13,461 bases of DNA from HGM13006 sp964527315 (GTDB taxonomy: Bacteria > Bacillota > Clostridia > Oscillospirales > Oscillospiraceae). The notes under the pieces were generated by a model. It saw only the letters and a list, made by a program, of their open reading frames with translations, ran no database searches and was not told the DNA's origin. The stretch lies in the NCBI GenBank assembly GCA_964527315.1, contig CAZGOQ010000057.1, positions 1-13,461 on the forward strand. Reading direction: 5' to 3'. Position 1 is the stretch's first letter; every line of letters starts with the position of its first letter. The position numbers and the translations under genes are program-made. Below are positions 7,319 to 12,358 of this stretch, in pieces.

Positions 7319-7349
7319 ATTCTATACTCTCCAGTTGTTGCGGAGTCAA
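7319..7349 (-). promoter_or_regulatory. MerR-type promoter/operator upstream of the membrane MerR gene
   Basis: On the minus strand: TTGACT (7344-7349), 19-bp spacer, TAGAAT (7319-7324). A 21-bp imperfect dyad with outer arms ACTC/GAGT fills the spacer (7326-7346). A long 19-20 bp spacer covered by a dyad is the hallmark of promoters that MerR proteins untwist. An alternative -10, TATAGA (7321-7326), would give a normal 17-bp spacer. The leader is very short, about 14 nt. Confidence 0.65.
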
Positions 7350-7449
7350 GCGTTTTCCGAAAATTTTTCTTCACCAAAAATAAAGTCCCATTTTTAGTAC
7401 ACATAGGATGATAAACTGCCCTTAGAAAACAACGAAGGGAGTTTTGAGA

Positions 7450-7563
7450 ATGTACGAATTTCGGAACGTAAGAGGGCATATTGAGGTCTATGACAACCGG
7501 GGACAGTTCCTGTTTTCCGCTGACAGCGAAAAGGAAGCAAGGGAGGAATTGGAGGAAGATTGA
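7450..7563 (+). CDS. Small protein of 37 aa, hypothetical
   Basis: A 37-codon reading frame starting at ATG 7450 and ending at TGA 7561-7563. GAAGGGAG at 7435-7441 is a good ribosome site 8 nt ahead. The product begins MYEFRNVRGHIEVYDNRG, continues QFLFSADSEKEA and ends in an acidic REELEED. It is soluble, strongly charged, with a beta-hairpin-like first half (HIEVYD...QFLFSAD) and a helical acidic tail, and has no signal or membrane segment. The pattern looks like a real short protein, not chance: codon use matches its neighbours and the frame is free of rare clusters. It lies between the divergent MerR gene and the truA promoter. No function can be assigned. I recall similar short ORFs in related Clostridia but cannot confirm this here. 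Confidence 0.7.
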   Translation: MYEFRNVRGHIEVYDNRGQFLFSADSEKEAREELEED

Positions 7564-7571
7564 GTTTTCCC

Positions 7572-7600
7572 TTTTCATTTGGCATATTCTGCTGTATAAT
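7572..7600 (+). promoter_or_regulatory. Promoter of the truA operon
   Basis: TTTTCA (7572-7577, 4 of 6), 17-bp spacer, perfect TATAAT (7595-7600), starting 9 bp after the small-ORF stop. The predicted start near 7607 leaves a leader of about 26 nt with AGGGGGAG before the truA ATG. Confidence 0.65.
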
Positions 7601-7632
7601 ATGGAAAAAAAACAGCGCAGGGGGAGCGCCCT

Positions 7633-8367
7633 ATGAACAACTATAAAATGACCGTACAGTATGATGGAACCCGCTATTCCGGCTGGCAGAAGCAGGGGAA
7701 TACGGAAAACACCATTCAGGGGCGGCTGGAACAGACGCTCTCAGCGCTTCTCGGCGAAGACATCCAGGTTATTGGCGCGGGCCGCACCGATGCAGGCGTT
7801 CACGCAAAAGGGCAGGCAGCAAATTTCAAAACGGAGCAGCGACTTGCCCCGGAGGAATTTCTCCCCGCACTGAACCAGATTCTGCCCGGCGATTTGGGGG
7901 TTTCCCGCTTGGTTCCGGCCTCTCCCAGATTTCACGCCCGGCTCAATGCCAAGCAAAAAACGTATCGCTATACCATCCACAACAGCGTCATTCCGGACGT
8001 TTTTGGCCGCAGATACGCCTATCAGTTACCGGACCCGCTGGATACGACAGACATGGAACAGGCGGCACATCTGCTGTTGGGTACCCATGACTTCAAAGGT
8101 TTTTCCACCGGACACACCAGAAAATCCACGGTACGGCATTTGGCGTCGCTGGAACTTTCAAAAACCGGTTCAGACGTTTGTCTCACCTATACCGGCAACG
8201 GCTTTCTCTACAATATGGTTCGCATTTTAACCGGTACGCTGGTGGAAATCGGCCTTGGAACGAGAAAAGCAGAAAGCATTTTAGAGGTTTTGGACACCGG
8301 CGATCGGCAGAAAGCCGGATTTACGGCCCCGCCTCAGGGGCTCTGTCTGATGGAAGTCATCTACTGA
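7633..8367 (+). CDS. truA: tRNA pseudouridine(38-40) synthase TruA
   Basis: Cytoplasmic enzyme that isomerises uridines 38-40 in the anticodon arm of many tRNAs. At 244 aa it has the normal length. Visible: YDGTRYSGWQKQ at residues 10-21; the active-site motif GRTDAGVHA with catalytic Asp53; RFHARLNAKQKTYRY; HDFKGFS; and GNGFLYNMVR with VEIGLG near the C-terminus, all standard TruA landmarks. The start is ATG with AGGGGGAG at 7618-7625. It leads a compact operon: the next gene begins 13 nt after its stop and those after it overlap. TruA often sits with ribosomal protein or energy-coupling transporter genes; here it does not. Confidence 0.96.
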   Translation: MNNYKMTVQYDGTRYSGWQKQGNTENTIQGRLEQTLSALLGEDIQVIGAGRTDAGVHAKGQAANFKTEQRLAPEEFLPALNQILPGDLGVSRLVPASPRFHARLNAKQKTYRYTIHNSVIPDVFGRRYAYQLPDPLDTTDMEQAAHLLLGTHDFKGFSTGHTRKSTVRHLASLELSKTGSDVCLTYTGNGFLYNMVRILTGTLVEIGLGTRKAESILEVLDTGDRQKAGFTAPPQGLCLMEVIY

Positions 8368-8380
8368 TCGGGAGGATACG

Positions 8381-8722
8381 ATGAATATTCAGATTTTTGG
8401 TTCCGCAAAATCCGCAGACAGCCGAAAGGCCGAGCGGTATTTCAAGGAGCGGCGTATCAAGTACCAGTTCATCGACATGAAAAAATACGGCATGAGCGGG
8501 GGAGAATTTGACAGCGTGCTCCGAGCTGTTGGCGGCATCGACAACCTTGTGGACTGGAACAGCAAAAGCCCGGAACTGGACTTGCTGAAGTATCTCTCCG
8601 GCACGACGGAGAAAGAGGACAAGGTCTTTGACAATCAAGCGCTCATTCGCCTGCCTGTGGTGCGGAATGGCAGGCAGGCCACAGTGGGATTTTGTCCGGA
8701 AATTTGGGGAAACTGGGAATGA
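8381..8722 (+). CDS. ArsC/Spx-family thioredoxin-fold protein, active-site Cys apparently replaced
   Basis: A 113-aa protein of the ArsC/Spx/YffB type. It has the expected order: a first beta strand (NIQIFG), the KxxDSRKAERYFKERRI helix, the IDMKKYGMS segment, and near the end the conserved LIRLPVVRNGRQATVGF, the cis-proline strand region of the fold. Related proteins have a cysteine in the loop after strand 1 (KKC-x-D-T-R-K-A). Here the loop reads SAKSADSRKA, with Ser11 at that place. The only cysteine is close to the C-terminus (FCPEIW). It is therefore unlikely to be a working arsenate reductase and may have another redox-independent role. The start is ATG with GGAGG at 8371-8375. Its stop overlaps the next ATG by 4 bases (ATGA). 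Confidence 0.85.
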   Translation: MNIQIFGSAKSADSRKAERYFKERRIKYQFIDMKKYGMSGGEFDSVLRAVGGIDNLVDWNSKSPELDLLKYLSGTTEKEDKVFDNQALIRLPVVRNGRQATVGFCPEIWGNWE

Positions 8723-8850
8723 GCGAACTGCGTCAAATCCCCGGCGTGGGCAAAGCGACAGAAAAAGACCTGATTGCCTTAGGGTATACGACAATCGCAT
8801 CTTTTAAAAACACCGATCCGGAAGACCTTTACCGGCGGAGTGCGCGATGA
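8719..8850 (+). CDS. Cdd1-like helix-hairpin-helix protein, N-terminal half (split gene)
   Basis: A 43-aa frame from ATG 8719 to TGA 8848-8850. It contains a helix-hairpin-helix motif (LRQIPGVGKATEKDLIALGY) followed by ASFKNTDPEDLYRR, which is the N-terminal half of the small 'pathogenicity locus' Cdd1 family, usually a single protein of about 85-95 aa. The second half lies in another frame from 8847. Insertion of one base just before 8847 would join them (SAR + MKG) with the spacing expected for the family. The ATG overlaps the stop of the ArsC-like gene (ATGA). Helix-hairpin-helix motifs usually contact DNA without sequence specificity; the function of Cdd1 proteins is not known to me. Confidence 0.75.
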   Translation: MSELRQIPGVGKATEKDLIALGYTTIASFKNTDPEDLYRRSAR

Positions 8851-8978
8851 AAGGCGTCACGGTAGATTGCTGTCAGTTCTATGTCTACCGATGCGCGGTT
8901 TACTGCTGCTCCACAGCGCACTCAGAGCCGGAAAAGCGCAAACGGTGGTATTGGAAAGGCCGGGAGGGACATCCATGA
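8847..8978 (+). CDS. Cdd1-like protein, C-terminal half (split gene)
   Basis: A 43-aa frame from ATG 8847 to TGA 8976-8978, with the C-terminal signature of Cdd1-like proteins: a Cys-rich VDCCQFYVYRCAVY helix followed by EPEKRKWWYWK. It overlaps the N-terminal half by 4 bases (ATGA) and the next gene by 4 bases (ATGA). GGCGGAG at 8834-8840 lies 6 nt ahead, so separate translation is possible. Either this is a one-base deletion in a formerly single gene, an error in the sequence, or a true two-piece protein. The reading frame is intact on both sides, so decay, if any, is recent. Confidence 0.7.
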   Translation: MKGVTVDCCQFYVYRCAVYCCSTAHSEPEKRKRWYWKGREGHP

Positions 8979-10543
8979 TAAAACTGCAAGGACTCCGGCT
9001 GTCGCCGGGCGAATCGGAATCTATGCTGCTGAAAAAAGCGGAAAAACTCCTGGGTACAACGCCCAAGGGCTTTGTGATCCTGAAAAAATCCATTGACGCA
9101 CGAAAAAAATCCGATCTTGCTCTGGTCTATACCATCGGCGTGGAAGTCTCTCAGGAAAATCAAATATTAAAGCGCTGCAAGAAAGCCGCAAAATACGAGG
9201 ATCATATCTACGCCTTTCCCGTTCAGCGCCTGCGGCTGAAGCACAGGCCAGTAATCGTCGGCGCTGGTCCTGCGGGACTGTTCTGCGCCTTGATGCTGGC
9301 TCGAGTGGGCGCAAGACCGATCCTGCTTGAACGCGGCCGGCGCGTGGAGCAGCGAACCGAAGATGTGGAAACCTTTTGGCGTACCGGGACACTCGACCCC
9401 AAATGCAACGTGCAGTTCGGGGAAGGGGGCGCAGGCGCTTTTTCCGACGGCAAACTCAATACCGGCACCCACGATCCGCGCCAGTCCTTTATTTTGCGTG
9501 AATTTGTCAAATTCGGCGCTCCCAATGAAATTCTGTATGACGCTGCGCCTCATGTGGGCACAGACCGGCTTCGGGACGTTCTGAAACGGCTTCGTCGGGA
9601 ACTGCTGGAACTGGGTGCAGACCTTCGCTTTGAGCACCAGTTGACAGGTCTCCGAGTCGAAAACAATGTGCTTACCGGTGCAGAGATTTTGGGGCCGGAG
9701 GGCGCTTATTCGCTGAAAACCGGCCATCTGGTTCTTGCCATTGGACACAGCGCAAGAGATACCTTTGAAATGCTCTATTCAGCCGGCGTTCCCATGGCAC
9801 AGAAACCGTTTGCCATGGGCGTCCGCATTGAGCATTTGCAGACAGATATAACCGTCTCCCAATATGGGACGGAGATTCGGGGCCTGCCTGCCGCATCCTA
9901 TAAGCTGTCCTGTCACCCGGATACCGGGCACAGCGCATTTTCTTTCTGCGTGTGCCCCGGCGGGATGGTGGTGGCGGCAGCTTCGGAGCCGGGCCGGGTC
10001 TGCACCAATGGAATGAGCAACTTTGCGCGGGATGGATGCAATATCAACGGCGGGCTGCTGGTTTCGGTGAGGCCGGAGGATTTCGGCAACAAACATCCTC
10101 TGGGCGGTATGCTTTTGCAGAGGAAACTGGAGGAACAGGCGTTTCAGCTTGGGGGCGGGAATTACCGCGCACCCTGCCAGCGGGTGGAGGATTTTCTTTA
10201 TCATCGTCCCTCCGCCGGTCCGGGAAGGATCCTGCCCTCTTACCGTCCCGGCGTCACATGGACAGACCTCCATCTCTGTCTTCCGCAATTTATGACTGAA
10301 ACGCTGGAAATCGCCATTTCTGTTTTTGGAAAAAAGCTAAAAGGATTTGACGATCCGGATGCGCTGCTGACGGCCATAGAGAGCCGCAGTTCCAGTCCTG
10401 TTCGCATTCTGCGGGAGGAGACGGGTCAGAGCCAAATTCGCGGCCTGTTTCCCTGCGGAGAAGGGGCCGGCTATGCCGGCGGAATTATGTCTGCGGCAGC
10501 GGACGGCATCCGTACCGCTGAGCGGCTGGCTGAAACCATATAA
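8975..10543 (+). CDS. FAD-dependent dehydrogenase (COG2509-like NAD(P)/FAD oxidoreductase)
   Basis: A 522-aa flavoprotein-like protein. An N-terminal domain of about 90 residues (KLQGLRLSPGESESMLL...) comes before the dinucleotide-binding fold, as in the COG2509 family. The Rossmann motif GAGPAG lies at residues 96-101, with LLERG at the end of strand 2. Then come VQFGEGGAGAFSDGKLNTG, a typical segment of this family, HLVLAIGHSARDTF, and the C-terminal FAD-contact motif LFPCGEGAGYAGGIMSAAADG. The start is ATG 8975 with GGGAGG at 8962-8967. The same frame stays open upstream to about 8840, but that stretch overlaps the Cdd1-like C-half and lacks a ribosome site. Substrate and physiological role are unknown; the protein is probably cytoplasmic. 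It ends the truA operon and its stop lies in the terminator stem. Confidence 0.92.
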   Translation: MIKLQGLRLSPGESESMLLKKAEKLLGTTPKGFVILKKSIDARKKSDLALVYTIGVEVSQENQILKRCKKAAKYEDHIYAFPVQRLRLKHRPVIVGAGPAGLFCALMLARVGARPILLERGRRVEQRTEDVETFWRTGTLDPKCNVQFGEGGAGAFSDGKLNTGTHDPRQSFILREFVKFGAPNEILYDAAPHVGTDRLRDVLKRLRRELLELGADLRFEHQLTGLRVENNVLTGAEILGPEGAYSLKTGHLVLAIGHSARDTFEMLYSAGVPMAQKPFAMGVRIEHLQTDITVSQYGTEIRGLPAASYKLSCHPDTGHSAFSFCVCPGGMVVAAASEPGRVCTNGMSNFARDGCNINGGLLVSVRPEDFGNKHPLGGMLLQRKLEEQAFQLGGGNYRAPCQRVEDFLYHRPSAGPGRILPSYRPGVTWTDLHLCLPQFMTETLEIAISVFGKKLKGFDDPDALLTAIESRSSSPVRILREETGQSQIRGLFPCGEGAGYAGGIMSAAADGIRTAERLAETI

Positions 10544-10590
10544 ACGCAAGTTCCTGTCGAAACTTGCGTTTTCTTTTTCTTTCCTTTTTT
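10542..10590 (+). terminator. Rho-independent terminator of the truA operon
   Basis: An 11-bp perfect stem (10542-10552 with 10561-10571), an 8-nt loop, and a long T-rich tail from 10569. The stem begins inside the stop codon of the FAD dehydrogenase gene. Confidence 0.9.
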
Positions 10591-10613
10591 TCACAGGCGT
10601 GATTTAATTTTAA

Positions 10614-10644
10614 TTGACATAATTCGATGATTGGCACAGATGAT
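10614..10644 (+). promoter_or_regulatory. Possible promoter of the DUF6514-like gene
   Basis: A perfect TTGACA (10614-10619) in an AT-rich stretch. The best -10 candidate, GATGAT (10639-10644), matches 4 of 6 but at a long 19-bp spacing. The -35 is convincing, the -10 is not. Confidence 0.35.
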
Positions 10645-10666
10645 GCGTGTCAGGAAAGGAAAAAAT

Positions 10667-10942
10667 ATGGAGAATTTAATGGAAAAAACCAGCCAGATTG
10701 TAACGGAGCAGGGGCCGATTGAACTCTGCTATACCCTCTATCCCATGCCGACCCTGCGGGATACCCGGAGTTTTGGCATCCTGATCCGAAACCGAACCTC
10801 CGGGGAAAGTGAAATGATTTCAGACATTACAGAGAATTTCTCCAAAGCAGTACATCTTTTCGAGCAGCTGATTCGCTGCCAGGTGACAACTGTGACATTT
10901 CGGGATGTGGTGGAAGATTATGTTGCAGCGGTTGACGGTTGA
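10667..10942 (+). CDS. Small conserved protein, DUF6514-like
   Basis: A 91-aa soluble protein without signal or membrane segments. The pattern of a strand pair (IELCYTLYPM; FGILIRNRT), then SEMISDIT, a helix with AVHLFEQLIRCQ, and the ending VTFRDVVEDYVAA resembles the DUF6514 family found in Oscillospiraceae and related Clostridia. Function is unknown. The start is taken at ATG 10667 because AGGAAAGG at 10652-10659 lies 7 nt ahead. The frame stays open upstream to 10631, without a ribosome site. It stands between a terminator and a new promoter, so it is probably a single-gene transcript or is weakly linked to the next gene. Its stop codon overlaps the -35 box of the following gene. Confidence 0.75.
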   Translation: MENLMEKTSQIVTEQGPIELCYTLYPMPTLRDTRSFGILIRNRTSGESEMISDITENFSKAVHLFEQLIRCQVTTVTFRDVVEDYVAAVDG

Positions 10943-10967
10943 TTTTTGCGTCACCGGCCTGTAAAAT
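10939..10967 (+). promoter_or_regulatory. Promoter of the RluA-family gene, -35 overlapping a stop codon
   Basis: TTGATT (10939-10944, 4 of 6), 17-bp spacer, TAAAAT (10962-10967, 5 of 6). The -35 includes the TGA stop (10940-10942) of the DUF6514-like gene. Predicted leader is about 26 nt. Confidence 0.55.
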
Positions 10968-10999
10968 AGTTATGATCATTCTGAAGGGAGGCACAGTCT

Positions 11000-11650
11000 G
11001 TGGAGATTCTTTATGAGGACAAACGGATTTTCGTTGTGCTGAAACCCGCCGGTGTGCGTTCCACGGACGAAGCCGGCGGAATGCCGGAGTTACTTCGGCA
11101 GTATTTGGGTGATGAGACCGCCTGTGTGCGCACGGTACACCGCTTGGATCAAGTGGTTGGGGGCGTGATGGTTTTTGCCCGGTCTGCAGAAGCGGCTCGC
11201 CGCCTTTCCAAACAGATCGTCCAACGGAAATTTCAGAAAGAATATCTGGCTGTTGTCCATGGAACGCCGAGCATGGAAACAGGCCGCTTTCAGGATTTGC
11301 TTCGCCGTGATCAGGCCATGCGTAAGACCTTTGTCACTGACAAAATGGAAAAAGGCGTCCAATCCGCAACACTTCATTACCGTGTTCTGGCACAGGCAGA
11401 GGGCCTGTCGCTACTGTCCATTCAGCTGGAAACCGGCAGAACCCACCAGATTCGTGCGCAGTTTTCCTTTCATGGGCTTCCTCTGGCCGGGGATCGAAAA
11501 TATGGCCTTCCCGATAGCTTTTCCCAAATCGCGCTCTGGTCTCATCGCCTTGGCTTTCTGCATCCGGAAACCGGAGAACAAATGGTTTTTTCCAGTCCTC
11601 CGCCGGAAATTGCCCCCTGGATGGAATTTTCTCCGGCTTGTTTTGGTTGA
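11000..11650 (+). CDS. RluA-family RNA pseudouridine synthase
   Basis: A 216-aa enzyme converting uridine to pseudouridine in rRNA or tRNA. It is a short RluA-type protein without an S4 domain, which RluD/RluC-type members have at the N-terminus. Visible: DKRIFVVLKPAGV near the start; the active-site HRLD motif at residues 47-50 with catalytic Asp50; VMVFARS; QKEYLAVVHG; LETGRTHQIRAQF; and LAGDRKYG. The sequence after HRLD is QVVGGVMVF, where family members mostly read R-x-T-S-G; the Ser is Gly here. The start is GTG 11000 with AAGGGAGG at 10984-10991, 8 nt ahead. An ATG is not available nearby upstream in frame. The exact target uridine cannot be told from sequence. Confidence 0.92.
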   Translation: MEILYEDKRIFVVLKPAGVRSTDEAGGMPELLRQYLGDETACVRTVHRLDQVVGGVMVFARSAEAARRLSKQIVQRKFQKEYLAVVHGTPSMETGRFQDLLRRDQAMRKTFVTDKMEKGVQSATLHYRVLAQAEGLSLLSIQLETGRTHQIRAQFSFHGLPLAGDRKYGLPDSFSQIALWSHRLGFLHPETGEQMVFSSPPPEIAPWMEFSPACFG

Positions 11651-11675
11651 CAAACCGGAGAAAATCGAGTATTCT
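11647..11675 (+). promoter_or_regulatory. Promoter of tRNA-Ser, -35 overlapping a stop codon
   Basis: Perfect TTGACA (11647-11652), 17-bp spacer, TATTCT (11670-11675, 4 of 6). The TGA stop of the RluA-family gene (11648-11650) lies inside the -35. The predicted start is about a dozen bases before the mature tRNA. Confidence 0.6.
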
Positions 11676-11694
11676 TATTGGGACGCGGATACAC

Positions 11695-11783
11695 GGAGGT
11701 GTATCGAAGTGGTCATAACGGGCCTGACTCGAAATCAGGTAGCCCGCAAGGGCTCGTGGGTTCGAATCCCACCGCCTCCGCCA
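11695..11783 (+). tRNA. tRNA-Ser(CGA)
   Basis: An 89-nt class II tRNA reading UCG codons. The acceptor stem pairs GGAGGTG (11695-11701) with CGCCTCC (11773-11779), discriminator G11780, encoded CCA 11781-11783. The anticodon stem is CCTGA/TCAGG with loop CTCGAAA; anticodon CGA is at 11730-11732. A long variable arm (AGCCC-GCAA-GGGCT) is diagnostic for Ser-type tRNAs. The T arm is GTGGG-TTCGAAT-CCCAC. Promoter and terminator flank it, so it is a single-gene transcript or the end of a transcript reading from the RluA-family gene. Confidence 0.96.
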
Positions 11784-11785
11784 TT

Positions 11786-11828
11786 GAAAGATCCAGTAAC
11801 CATACGGGTTTCTGGATCTTTCTTTTTT
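11786..11828 (+). terminator. Rho-independent terminator of tRNA-Ser
   Basis: An 11-bp perfect stem (GAAAGATCCAG at 11786-11796 with 11812-11822), extended inward by AACC/GGTT, followed by TTTTTT (11823-11828). It begins 2 nt after the tRNA CCA. Confidence 0.92.
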
Positions 11829-11857
11829 GCTTTCACCCTGAAAATCACACAGCTTTG

Positions 11858-11893
11858 GCTGTTCTTTCCATCCTTTTGGAAAGGACAGCTTTT
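11858..11893 (+). terminator. Second terminator-like hairpin after tRNA-Ser
   Basis: A 12-bp stem with one G-U (11858-11869 with 11878-11889), 8-nt loop, then only TTTT (11890-11893). It is probably a back-up terminator. The short T-run makes it weaker than the first. Confidence 0.55.
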
Positions 11894-12140
11894 GTCGTTC
11901 AGCGCTTCTCCTTTTTTTATTTCTGTATCCCATTTTTCTTCCAAAATTTTCTGCTTTGGCTACGCCCTTACAAAAGCATCGAAAGCGTCAAGCAGCGCAG
12001 CATACTCACTCCCGGCGCTGTTCCTCCTCATACTGAGGGCGAGCATGAAATTATTTCAGGCAGACGGTGATATATATTTCCGCAAGGTTTTTCAGCCGTT
12101 TTCGCTTCACAAAACAGAGATAATTTTTGCTGAAATGAAA
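11894..12140. other. Gene-poor stretch without a supported gene
   Basis: Between the tRNA terminators and the next promoter I see no gene with a ribosome site. The minus strand has a 28-codon frame (11960-12046) ending AALLDAFDAFVRA that looks protein-like but has no Shine-Dalgarno. The AT-rich part near 12050-12140 shows nothing I can name. Confidence 0.5.
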
Positions 12141-12169
12141 TAGACCACGAACGTGAATTGTGCTATAAT
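12141..12169 (+). promoter_or_regulatory. Extended -10 promoter upstream of the SLH gene
   Basis: TAGACC (12141-12146, 4 of 6), 17-bp spacer, and TGCTATAAT (12161-12169), a perfect extended -10. The predicted start near 12176 gives a leader of about 180 nt for the SLH protein gene, and that leader contains an orphan SLH repeat. Confidence 0.65.
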
Positions 12170-12173
12170 ATGA

Positions 12174-12341
12174 CAAAAGAATCCCTTTGGCGATGTGGAT
12201 TCTGGCAACTACTACTACAAAGCGGTGCTGTGGGCGGTGAAAAACGAGATCACTTCCGGAACGGGAAACAGAAAATTCAGCCCTGATTCTTCCTGTACCC
12301 GTGCCCAAATCGTCGCCTTCCTGTACAGAGATTTGATCTGA
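12174..12341 (+). pseudogene. Orphan SLH-repeat remnant (5'-truncated)
   Basis: An open frame that ends at TGA 12339-12341 and encodes one almost complete SLH repeat: NPFGDVDSGNYYYKAV, LWAVKNEITSGTG, then KFSPDSSCTRAQIVAFLYR. By eye, 35 of 50 aligned residues equal the second SLH repeat of the gene just downstream. There is no start codon: an in-frame TGA stands at 12171-12173 and the -10 box of a promoter lies directly before it. It is therefore most likely the 3' end of a lost SLH gene, left in what is now the leader of the next SLH gene. Confidence 0.75.
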
Positions 12342-12358
12342 TTATTTGGAGGTACACT

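Noticed and set aside
8840..8974. N-terminal extension of the FAD dehydrogenase frame to 8840
   Set aside because: This stretch covers the C half of the Cdd1-like gene and lacks a Shine-Dalgarno. ATG 8975 has GGGAGG at the right distance and gives the family-typical N-terminus.
11334..11944. Minus-strand frames across tRNA-Ser, including one ending GGGGGIRTHEPLRAT
   Set aside because: This is the well-known artefact of translating the complement of a Ser tRNA; the frames run through the tRNA, its terminator and the RluA-family gene.
11960..12046. Minus-strand 28-codon frame ending AALLDAFDAFVRA
   Set aside because: The composition is protein-like, but there is no ribosome site or promoter and I cannot tie it to a family. 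It is left as unassigned sequence.
11175..12143. Long plus-strand frame of 322 codons overlapping the RluA-family gene and tRNA
   Set aside because: It is a shadow of the pseudouridine synthase in another frame and continues through the tRNA and two terminators; it has no ribosome site.
12170..12292. Plus-strand short frame starting at ATG 12170 over the SLH remnant
   Set aside because: Its start lies within or next to the -10 box, before the predicted transcription start, and it is out of frame with the recognisable SLH sequence.
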